Origin: Actinomycetes bacterium
GTDB taxonomy: Bacteria > Actinomycetota > Actinomycetes > Mycobacteriales > Mycobacteriaceae
Length of the DNA stretch: 64,000 nt
Direction: 5' to 3'
Assembly (NCBI GenBank): GCA_023404955.1
Contig: JAEXZY010000139.1
Span: 1 to 64,000, forward strand
The position numbers were made by a program, and so were the translations under genes. The notes beneath the pieces are model-generated. The model was given only the letters and a program-made list of their open reading frames with translations. It searched no databases and was not told the DNA's origin. This document shows, one piece after another, positions 57,642 to 64,000 of this stretch; the stretch's first letter is position 1; each line of letters opens with the position of its first letter.

Positions 57642-59398
57642 GAGATCTCCTTGGAACCGAAGCGGCGGGCCAGCACGGCGAGCACGCCGATGACCGCGCA
57701 GTAGAGCAGGCTCAACTCGGCTGCCGATTGGAAGGACCCGTTGTCGTAGGCGTCGAAGATCGCGATCGACAGCAGGCGGGTGTCTGAGGTGAACAGGAAC
57801 AGTGCGGCGGTCAGCTCGCGCATCGAGAGCATCAGCAGCAGAAGGAAAGTCGAGGACAGTCCGACGCGAAGCAGCGGAGCGGTCACGAAGGTGATGGCGC
57901 GCCGGCGCCGGGCGCCGAGCATGATCGCGCTGTCTTCGAGGTCCCTGTCGAGCTGGATGATCGACGCGGACACCCCGCGGTAGCCCTGCGGCAGGAAGAC
58001 CGCGACGAAGGCGATGACGAGCACGGCGAGTGTGCCGTACACCGGGACGGGCAGGGCCAGCCAGGTCCACAGCAGACCCAGACCCAGCACGATCGCGGGC
58101 ACCGCGAGCGGCAGCATCGCCACGTATTCGAGCAGTTTGCGACCCGGTGCGTTGGTCCGGTAGCGGGTGTAGGCCAGCGCGAAGCACAGGGCTGTGCCGA
58201 TCGCTGCGGTCGCCAGACCCACCACCACGCTGTTGATCACCACGCTGTGGAAGTCCGGATCCGTCAGCGTCTGTCCCATGCCCCACAGCGAGAGGGCGCC
58301 TGGGCGGGCCAGCTGGCCGAGGTCGGCGACGTAGGGACTGGTCTGCATCGCCGCGATCACCAGCGCGCCGACGGGCAGCAGCACAGCGAGAGCGAAGTAC
58401 GTCCACGCGAACACCGCGGCCGGAATCCGCCAGCGCCGCAACGGAACCAGGCGGGCACGCACACCCTTGCCGCTGACGGTGGTGTACTGCTTGTTCCCCA
58501 TCGCGCGCTGCTGGAAGGCCACGACGACCACGAGCAGCACGGTCAGCACGACGGCCACGGCGGCGGCGTCATTGGATCGGGCCGGTGACGCGTTCATCAA
58601 CCGGTAGATCAGCGTGGGCAGGGTGTCGACGCCGCCGGGGACGCCGATGACCTGGGCCACCGGGAAGTTCTCCACGGTCAGCGCGAAGACGAGGATCGCC
58701 GAGCCGAGGACGGCGGGCATCACCAGCGGGAACGTGATCTTGCGCAGCATCTGGCTGACGCGGGCGCCGTGCAGGCTCGCCGCGTCCTCCAGATCGGGGT
58801 TCATCAGCGACAGCGCCGAGTGCACCATCAGGAACGGGTACGGCGCGTAGTAGAGCCCGAGCACCAGGACCATGCCGGCGAAGCTGTAGATGTTGATCAG
58901 GTGCGGCAACCCGACGGCGTTCAACGCGAGGTTGAGGTAGCCGGTGGCGGGTCCGCCGAGCAGTGCCCAGGCCAGCGCGCCGACGAGGGCGGGCAGGAAC
59001 AGCGGCATGATCGCGATGCCGTACACGGCTTTTCTGCCCGGAACGTCGGTGCGCGCGGCGAGGAAGGCCAGCAGGCAGCCGATCACGAGGGCCACCAGCG
59101 ACGCTCCGATGCCGACAGCCGCGGAGTTCAGCAGCGCGGTGCGCGCTGTGCCGGAGCCCAGCACGGTGAAGTTGTCGAGGGTGAAAGTGCCGAAGTCGAA
59201 CAGTGATTCGCGGTCAGAGTCGGTGGTGAACGCGCCGGCGAGGATGAAGAACATCGGGCACAGCACGATCACGGCCAGCACCGCGAGTTGCAGCAGGACC
59301 GGAATCCAGCGGCTCATCCGCCGCCGCGGCTGGGGCACCTGCACGTCCGGGCCTCCTGGAATCGGCGGCGCGGGCCGGGTGAGGGTGGGGGCGCTCAT
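57638..59398 (-). CDS. Fused double-domain ABC importer permease (FbpB type)
   Basis: A 586-residue permease made of two fused domains of about six helices each, with two EAA loops: EDAASLHGARVSQMLRKITFPLVM (about residues 200-225) and EDSAIMLGARRRRAITFVTAPLL (about 480-505). The fused arrangement is the standard for the ferric-iron (FbpB) class. The start MSAPTLTRPAPPIPGG overlaps the ATPase stop by ATGA; a longer frame upstream is antisense noise. Confidence 0.92.
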   Translation of the reverse strand: MSAPTLTRPAPPIPGGPDVQVPQPRRRMSRWIPVLLQLAVLAVIVLCPMFFILAGAFTTDSDRESLFDFGTFTLDNFTVLGSGTARTALLNSAAVGIGASLVALVIGCLLAFLAARTDVPGRKAVYGIAIMPLFLPALVGALAWALLGGPATGYLNLALNAVGLPHLINIYSFAGMVLVLGLYYAPYPFLMVHSALSLMNPDLEDAASLHGARVSQMLRKITFPLVMPAVLGSAILVFALTVENFPVAQVIGVPGGVDTLPTLIYRLMNASPARSNDAAAVAVVLTVLLVVVVAFQQRAMGNKQYTTVSGKGVRARLVPLRRWRIPAAVFAWTYFALAVLLPVGALVIAAMQTSPYVADLGQLARPGALSLWGMGQTLTDPDFHSVVINSVVVGLATAAIGTALCFALAYTRYRTNAPGRKLLEYVAMLPLAVPAIVLGLGLLWTWLALPVPVYGTLAVLVIAFVAVFLPQGYRGVSASIIQLDRDLEDSAIMLGARRRRAITFVTAPLLRVGLSSTFLLLLMLSMRELTAALFLFTSDTRLLSIAIFDAYDNGSFQSAAELSLLYCAVIGVLAVLARRFGSKEIS

Positions 59399-60510
59399 GC
59401 CGTCACCGCCAAGGCGGTCTCGGCGCGGTCGTCGATCAGCACCTGGGCAGCACCGGGGCGCGCGGTGACGACCGCGTCCTCGCCGATGCCCAGCACGGGG
59501 CTGCCGTGTCCGGTGGCGATGGCCTCGATCTCGGGGCCGTTGTCGAGCGTGACGCGGTAGCGGATGGAGGCGCCCTGGTAGCTCGCGACCTCGACCCGGC
59601 CGGTCCAGTGTTGCCCGGCGGGCCGCGGCTCGTCCGGACCCGTGACCAACAGGTCCTCGGGGCGCAAGCACACGATCGACGGGTCCTCGCCGGCCGGGCG
59701 GTCGCCCGTGTTCACGTCGACGGTGATCGCCGGGTAATCGCTGAGCCGGAAGCCATCGGCACCCACGCTCCCGCGGAAGATGTTGCCGATCCCGAGGAAG
59801 TCGGCGATGCTCGCGCAGGTCGGGTGCTGATAGATCTGCTCCGGAGAACCGATCTGCACGATGCGGCCTTTCTGCATGAGAGCGATCCGGTCGGCGAGCG
59901 CAAAGGCCTCGATCTGATCGTGGGTCACGTACACGGTGGTCAGTCCCAGCCGCAGCTGCAGTTCCCGCAGTTCCATCCGGAGGCGTTCCCGCAGCCGCGC
60001 ATCCAGGTTCGACAGCGGCTCGTCGAGCATCAGCACGCTGGGACGCATGACCAGGGACCGGGCCAGCGCGACACGCTGCATCTGGCCACCCGAGAGCAGG
60101 CTCGCACCCCGCGACGCGAACTCACCCAATCCGACGAGATCGAGCGCCTCCCCGACGCGTGTGGCTGTCTCGGCGCGTGACACCTTCTGCATGCGCAGCG
60201 AAAAGGCCACGTTCTCGAAGACGGTCTTGTGCGGCCACACCGCGTAGGACTGGAAGACCATGCCCACGTTGCGCTTGTGCGGCGGAACAGACTTGCCGGT
60301 CTCGCTGTCGTGCACCACCCGGTCACCGATGGTGATGCGGCCGACGTTGGGCGTCTCCAGGCCCGCGATGCAGCGCATCGTGCTGGTTTTGCCGCAGCCT
60401 GACTGGCCGAGCAGAACCAGGGATTCGCCGTCGTTGATCTGCAGGTCGAGATCGCTGACGACCGTGTTGCCCCCGTAGGCGAGGGTGAGGTTCTCGATCG
60501 TGACTTTCAT
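59395..60510 (-). CDS. ABC importer ATPase (FbpC type)
   Basis: A 371-residue ATPase. Walker A is GQSGCGKTST (about residues 36-45), Q-loop VFQSYAVWPHKTVF, signature LSGGQMQRVALARSL, Walker B VLMLDEPLSNLDA, H-loop YVTHDQIEA, then a TOBE-like C-terminal domain (IVCLRPEDLLV). The ATG at 60510 has AAGGA close upstream; another ATG four codons earlier is possible. It leads the three-gene importer operon, 131 bases after the PrpF-like gene on the same strand. Confidence 0.92.
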   Translation of the reverse strand: MKVTIENLTLAYGGNTVVSDLDLQINDGESLVLLGQSGCGKTSTMRCIAGLETPNVGRITIGDRVVHDSETGKSVPPHKRNVGMVFQSYAVWPHKTVFENVAFSLRMQKVSRAETATRVGEALDLVGLGEFASRGASLLSGGQMQRVALARSLVMRPSVLMLDEPLSNLDARLRERLRMELRELQLRLGLTTVYVTHDQIEAFALADRIALMQKGRIVQIGSPEQIYQHPTCASIADFLGIGNIFRGSVGADGFRLSDYPAITVDVNTGDRPAGEDPSIVCLRPEDLLVTGPDEPRPAGQHWTGRVEVASYQGASIRYRVTLDNGPEIEAIATGHGSPVLGIGEDAVVTARPGAAQVLIDDRAETALAVTA

Positions 60511-60640
60511 GACTTCCTTCATCTGCTCGAGGTGACCGCATCCACGGTCGCCGGTCGGGGGCTGGGCGGGATGGCTCCGGCCGGCGGGCTCGCTGCCAGT
60601 ATCGGCAGGAAGAGACCCGCAAGTCCGGAGAACGGGCCGA

Positions 60641-61774
60641 TCACGGTGCACCGGCGAACGCGGCGGTGGTGTCAGCGACGTACAGCTCGGCGGTGGCGAT
60701 GCGGCGGGCTGCTCGGTGCAGGCTGACCGCGCCGACGGTGCCGTCGTGGTGGCGGGTGTAGGTGGCGTGCACGACTCCCGCTGCGGTGCCGATGCGCAGC
60801 CGGCCCGGAACCGCGCCGCCGACGTGCCGGGCGACGATGCTGCCGTCGACCGCTGCCGCCGCAACGATCGCGACCGCAGACGTCAGGCCGATCGACGGGT
60901 GCGGTGCCATCATCGAGACCATGCGGACCGAGACGTCGTAAGCGTCGGCGTCGACGCACTCGCCCGCGGTCGTGCGGTAAGCGAGCGCCGGGCCGACGAT
61001 CCCCACCTTGGGGACGGCGTGAGACACCGGATCACCTGCCTTTGCCAACCCCATCCGCAGGGCGGCCTGCCGGCGCAGCTCGATGAGGACCGGGAGCCGC
61101 TCGGTCAGCACGTCGTTGCCTTCGGACCCGCTCATCGCGAAGTCGCGTGCGGCGAACAGCGCAGCCGGCGCCCCGGCGGACACCAGGGTGGCGTCGAAGG
61201 GCCGGCCGGCCGCCTCCAGCGAGTCGGTGGCGGCGCCACTGGGGAGCACGGCGGCCGCAGACGCAACGACGGCGTCGAAGGTGAGCGCGACCGGCACACC
61301 GAGCGCGGTCGTCCCGGGCACGGCCGCGGTGCCCTCGGTGGGGATGCGTCCGTCGGGCGTGTCGATCTCCGCGGTCAGCACCGCGCCGGTGTTCTGGTTG
61401 CGCATCCGGATGACGGTGCGTTCGGCGGCGACGGGCACCAGCCCGGACTGCAGCGCATACAGGCCGATCGCGGTGGCGCAGTTGCCGCAGTTGCTGCCCC
61501 ATTCGACCGCGCGGCGGCCGATGGCCACCTGAGCGAACAGGTAGTCGACATCGATGCCGGCGACTGCGGAGCGTCGCACCACGGCGGCCTTCGACGTCGT
61601 CGAACTGCCGCCGCCGACGCCGTCGAGTTGGGCGGGATCGCCGGAGCCGAATGCGGAGCTGAGCAGGCGGTCCAGGTCGCCGTCCTCGCGGACCAGCGGA
61701 TCGACGTCGACGGCGTTGAACAGCCAGCACTTGCTGGTCCCGCCGCGCATCCACGTGCCTCGCAGGGTGAGCAT
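60641..61774 (-). CDS. PrpF-family isomerase (2-methylaconitate/oxalomesaconate type)
   Basis: A 377-residue PrpF-fold protein (two-domain diaminopimelate-epimerase-like). N-terminal RGTWMRGGTSKCWLFN has the conserved catalytic Cys of SKCW; VEWGSNCGNCATAIGLYAL holds the second catalytic region. GPALAYRTTAGECVD and MMAPHPSIGLTSAVAIVAAA follow. Family members interconvert cis/trans or keto/enol forms of tricarboxylates. It diverges from a LysR gene and precedes an ABC importer, so it likely belongs to a small carboxylate-use unit. The exact substrate is unknown. Confidence 0.88.
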   Translation of the reverse strand: MLTLRGTWMRGGTSKCWLFNAVDVDPLVREDGDLDRLLSSAFGSGDPAQLDGVGGGSSTTSKAAVVRRSAVAGIDVDYLFAQVAIGRRAVEWGSNCGNCATAIGLYALQSGLVPVAAERTVIRMRNQNTGAVLTAEIDTPDGRIPTEGTAAVPGTTALGVPVALTFDAVVASAAAVLPSGAATDSLEAAGRPFDATLVSAGAPAALFAARDFAMSGSEGNDVLTERLPVLIELRRQAALRMGLAKAGDPVSHAVPKVGIVGPALAYRTTAGECVDADAYDVSVRMVSMMAPHPSIGLTSAVAIVAAAAVDGSIVARHVGGAVPGRLRIGTAAGVVHATYTRHHDGTVGAVSLHRAARRIATAELYVADTTAAFAGAP

Positions 61775-61855
61775 GTGACGACCTTTCGTCTTTACGTGAT
61801 ACCGGTCACTTTTGGCCGGTGATTCGAGGATGGGGCACAGGCAGCCTCTAGAACA

Positions 61856-61874
61856 ATCTCGAAAAAATCGATAT
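61856..61874. promoter_or_regulatory. LysR-type operator between prpF-like and lysR genes
   Basis: ATCTCGA-AAAAA-TCGATAT is an imperfect inverted repeat (6 of 7 positions per arm) with the T-N11-A spacing (T61859, A61871) typical of LysR-type sites. It lies between the two divergent genes, about 82 bases before the PrpF-like start and 30 before the LysR start. Confidence 0.6.
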
Positions 61875-61888
61875 GCGTTAAGTTGAGC

Positions 61889-61894
61889 TATACT
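61889..61894 (+). promoter_or_regulatory. -10 element of the lysR promoter
   Basis: TATACT, nine bases before the GTG start at 61904. The transcript would start close to the start codon. Confidence 0.5.
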
Positions 61895-61903
61895 CTGCTG
61901 AGT

Positions 61904-62806
61904 GTGACCGACCTCGACCCACGGCGCCTGCTGCTGCTCGTCGACGTGGTGCGAGCCGGCTCGCTGACCGCCGCCGCGGGCCGGCTGAGCTACACCACCT
62001 CGGCCATCTCCCAGCAGATCGCCAAGCTGGAAGCCGAAGCGGGACAACCACTTCTGGAGCGCCACGCCCGTGGAGTACGGCTCACCGAGGCGGGCGCCGC
62101 GCTCATCCGGCGCGCCGAGCGAATCGAACTGCAGCTACGGGCGGCGCGCAGTGAACTCGACGACATCGCCGGGCTGCGGTCCGGGACGGTCCGCCTCGGC
62201 ACATTTCCCACCGCCGGCGCGGGCTTGCTCCCCCGGGTGGTGAAGGACTTCAAATCCCGCCACCCCGCCGTCTCACTGACCGTGCGCAGCTCCCGGTTCG
62301 CGGCGCTGCGCGCGATGCTCGACGCCCGCGAGATCGAGCTCTCGCTCCTGTGGGACTACCACTGGGCCCCTGTCGCCGACACCGACCTCGCCGTCCGAGA
62401 GCTCCTCGTCGACCCGCCGATGCTGCTGGTGTCGGCCAATCACCGCTACGCCGAACGGTCATCGATCGACATGAGGGAGCTCGCCGACGAGCAGTGGATC
62501 ACCCGTGAGGACACCCATCCGGTCGGCGAGGCCCTCGAACGCGCGTGCAGTGCAGCGGGTTTCAGCCCATCAGTGGCCTTCGCCGCCAACGACTACCAGG
62601 AGGCACAGGCGATGGTGGCCATCGACCTGGGAGTGTCGATGGCACCGCGACTGGCGCTGTCCAATCTGCGCGACGACGTCCGCGTGCTCGCGTTGCGAGG
62701 CGCACCCGCCCGACGAATCCTGTTGGCCCACTTGGCGGAGCATCGGCTCACCCCGGCCGAGTCCAAGCTGTCCGACACGTTCGTCGCCGTCGCAGGTGCC
62801 GGATGA
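61904..62806 (+). CDS. LysR-family transcriptional regulator
   Basis: A 300-residue regulator. The N-terminal winged helix-turn-helix is at about residues 5-65 (LLLLVDVVRAGSLTAAAGRLSYTTSAISQQIAKLEAEAGQ, split: AAAGRLSYTTSAISQQ is the recognition part). The substrate-binding domain begins near VRLGTFPTAGAGLLPRVV. It diverges from the PrpF-like gene over a T-N11-A dyad, so it most likely activates that gene and the importer behind it, with the carboxylate as co-inducer. GTG start; a TTG 21 bases upstream is less likely. Confidence 0.9.
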   Translation: MTDLDPRRLLLLVDVVRAGSLTAAAGRLSYTTSAISQQIAKLEAEAGQPLLERHARGVRLTEAGAALIRRAERIELQLRAARSELDDIAGLRSGTVRLGTFPTAGAGLLPRVVKDFKSRHPAVSLTVRSSRFAALRAMLDAREIELSLLWDYHWAPVADTDLAVRELLVDPPMLLVSANHRYAERSSIDMRELADEQWITREDTHPVGEALERACSAAGFSPSVAFAANDYQEAQAMVAIDLGVSMAPRLALSNLRDDVRVLALRGAPARRILLAHLAEHRLTPAESKLSDTFVAVAGAG

Positions 62807-62810
62807 GGTC

Positions 62811-63911
62811 TCAGCGCGCCCGAATACCCCGATAGATGCCGCGCGCCACGATCCAGGGCATCAACACCCGCTCGAACGACCACGCCGGGAAGCGGAACGC
62901 ACGCCCGTTGGGCGCGAACACCTCGAGCCCGTCGGGCTGGATACCCAGCACCGATCCCCACCTCCGGGTGGGCGGCTTGTACTCACTGAGCTCGCCCCCG
63001 TCGAAGAACGCGCGAACGTTGCGGGCCAGCAGGCCGTCCGCGCGGTTGCGTGCGGAGCTACGCAGCGGATCGGTGGCGGCCACGTCACCGATCGCGAACA
63101 CCTCCGGGTGCCCGGGTACCTGCAGCGTCGCGGTGACGCGCACGAATCCCTGCTCGTCGAGGAGGTCGGCGGGCAACCAGCCGGTGTTGGGCACCACCCG
63201 GCCGATCGCCCACAGCACCACGTCGGCGGTCGCGGGCGGTTGCCCGGTGCTCCAGTGCACGGGGCCCGTGGTCAAGTCGGCAGGCGTCTCCCGCACGTCG
63301 GCACGGTGACCGGGATGCAGGTGGACCCCGGCGTCGATCAGCCTGCGCTGCACCGTCTTCCAGGTCCTCGGATGATGCCCGACGAGCGCACGCTCGCCCG
63401 GGTAGTACAGGTCGACCCGCGTCCCGGGCCAGGTGGTCGCGATCTGGGCGGCGCTGCTGACCGCGGCCGCGCCGCCGCCGACGACGATCACCGACCGCGC
63501 CGCGGCAAGCCTCTCGTGCGGTGCGCGCAGGTCCGCGTCGACCTCGTCGGCACCCTGCAGCACGGGCGTGCGCCAGAACCCGTTGCGTACGCCGGTGGCG
63601 ATGACGAGAGCGTCGTAGGGCACCTGCTGAGCCGTCCCGTCGGCGGCTTCCACGGTGACGCAGCGCGATTCGAGGTCCACGTCGGCGAGGGTGCCGTGCA
63701 CGGTGGTGACCCGGTCCAGTCCTCGGAAGCGGCTGTAAGGAATCCAGTTGTGCCGCGCCCACTCGTCGGGCCGGGCCAACCGCCAGCCGAGCTCCTGGCC
63801 ACTGACCAGGCCGGGCTTGCTGCAGATTCCGGTGACCTGGGTGTGGCGGGCCAGCTTGATCGCCGTCAGGACGCCGGTATCGCCGAGCCCGGCGATCACC
63901 ACCCGCTTCAC
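62811..63911 (-). CDS. NAD(P)H-dependent FAD oxidoreductase (NDH-2/FSP1-like)
   Basis: A 366-residue two-Rossmann flavoprotein. FAD motif RVVIAGLGDTGVLTAIKLA (G-x-G-x-x-G) at the N-terminus, ALVIATGVRNGFW, NAD motif SVIVVGGGAAAVSSAAQIA (about residues 140-158), and EVFAIGDVAATDPLR that closes the FAD site. The C-terminal basic RVLMPWIVARGIYRGIRAR is amphipathic and could touch the membrane, as in type II NADH dehydrogenases. The GTG start overlaps the upstream stop (GTGA). Quinone or disulfide reduction is plausible; not proven. Confidence 0.85.
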   Translation of the reverse strand: MKRVVIAGLGDTGVLTAIKLARHTQVTGICSKPGLVSGQELGWRLARPDEWARHNWIPYSRFRGLDRVTTVHGTLADVDLESRCVTVEAADGTAQQVPYDALVIATGVRNGFWRTPVLQGADEVDADLRAPHERLAAARSVIVVGGGAAAVSSAAQIATTWPGTRVDLYYPGERALVGHHPRTWKTVQRRLIDAGVHLHPGHRADVRETPADLTTGPVHWSTGQPPATADVVLWAIGRVVPNTGWLPADLLDEQGFVRVTATLQVPGHPEVFAIGDVAATDPLRSSARNRADGLLARNVRAFFDGGELSEYKPPTRRWGSVLGIQPDGLEVFAPNGRAFRFPAWSFERVLMPWIVARGIYRGIRAR

Positions 63912-64000
63912 GCGCGCGCCTTTGCGGGCGGGCGGGGAACGAAACGCGACACCCGATCGATGACCGCCTGGTAGTCCGGCCGGCGCGCCAAGCTGCGCTC
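63908..64000 (-). CDS. C-terminal end of a gene cut by the window edge
   Basis: An open frame of 30 codons runs in from the right edge and stops at a TGA that overlaps the next gene's GTG (GTGA). It reads ERSLARRPDYQAVIDRVSRF, then VPRPPAKARA. The overlap and the coding-like composition show the true end of an upstream operon partner of the FAD oxidoreductase. The family cannot be told from 30 residues. Confidence 0.6.
   Translation of the reverse strand, partial: ERSLARRPDYQAVIDRVSRFVPRPPAKARA

Overview
The window is high-GC actinobacterial DNA and reads as the chromosome of a fast-growing mycobacterium (Mycolicibacterium type). The evidence is a tandem pair of MspA-family outer-membrane proteins, a hemophore-like secreted protein, several F420-dependent oxidoreductases, GlgX and maltokinase, many GTG/TTG starts, stop/start overlaps of 4 bases, and promoters whose -10 box lies 6-7 bases before a start codon (leaderless type). 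I saw no insertion sequence, prophage, CRISPR array, tRNA or rRNA. All functions are read from sequence; no database search was run.

Layout. 0-5 kb: two MspA-like genes, three small secreted or coiled-coil genes, a TetR regulator and a divergent methyltransferase. 4.9-8.2 kb: a minus-strand operon (GT4 glycosyltransferase, methyltransferase, alpha/alpha-toroid protein, small helical protein). Its promoter is overlaid by the same 12-base dyad found at the TetR gene start. 8.4-10.7 kb: F420 oxidoreductase, a DUF222 remnant and an acyl-CoA dehydrogenase. 11-16 kb: a tightly overlapping plus-strand operon of two large membrane proteins, a 49-residue membrane peptide, a cupredoxin-like lipoprotein, a PAS-ANTAR regulator and pncA. 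16-20 kb: glgX and maltokinase, facing each other. 20-29 kb: a surface protein, a HugZ-like protein, an OPRT, a four-gene ABC importer, an SigH-like sigma factor without a neighbouring anti-sigma gene, and small membrane proteins. 30-35 kb: kup, a GH65 phosphorylase and a beta-phosphoglucomutase-like HAD.

35.9-48.9 kb is the most striking region. Two divergent operons flank a GntR regulator. The left one encodes a hydroxylysine-kinase-like phosphotransferase, a class III PLP enzyme of the phospho-lyase-like (AGXT2L) type, a 962-residue FAD/Fe-S dehydrogenase and a semialdehyde dehydrogenase. The right one encodes an aldehyde dehydrogenase, a REDY/HapK-like protein, a phytoene-desaturase-type FAD oxidoreductase and an APC permease. 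A shared 14-base motif, [G/C]TGTTCAACA[G/C]TTG, sits before the regulator and before the right operon. I infer a catabolic pathway for an amino alcohol or hydroxy-amino acid: import, phosphorylation, elimination of phosphate and ammonia to an aldehyde, then oxidation.

48.9-64 kb: rhomboid protease and VOC protein; a hemophore-like gene, a secreted protein and a LipE-like hydrolase; a three-subunit molybdenum hydroxylase whose 2Fe-2S subunit looks like a Tat-exported lipoprotein; a ferric-iron-type ABC importer next to a PrpF-family isomerase and a divergent LysR gene with a clear LysR box; and an FAD/NAD oxidoreductase preceded by a gene cut off by the window edge.
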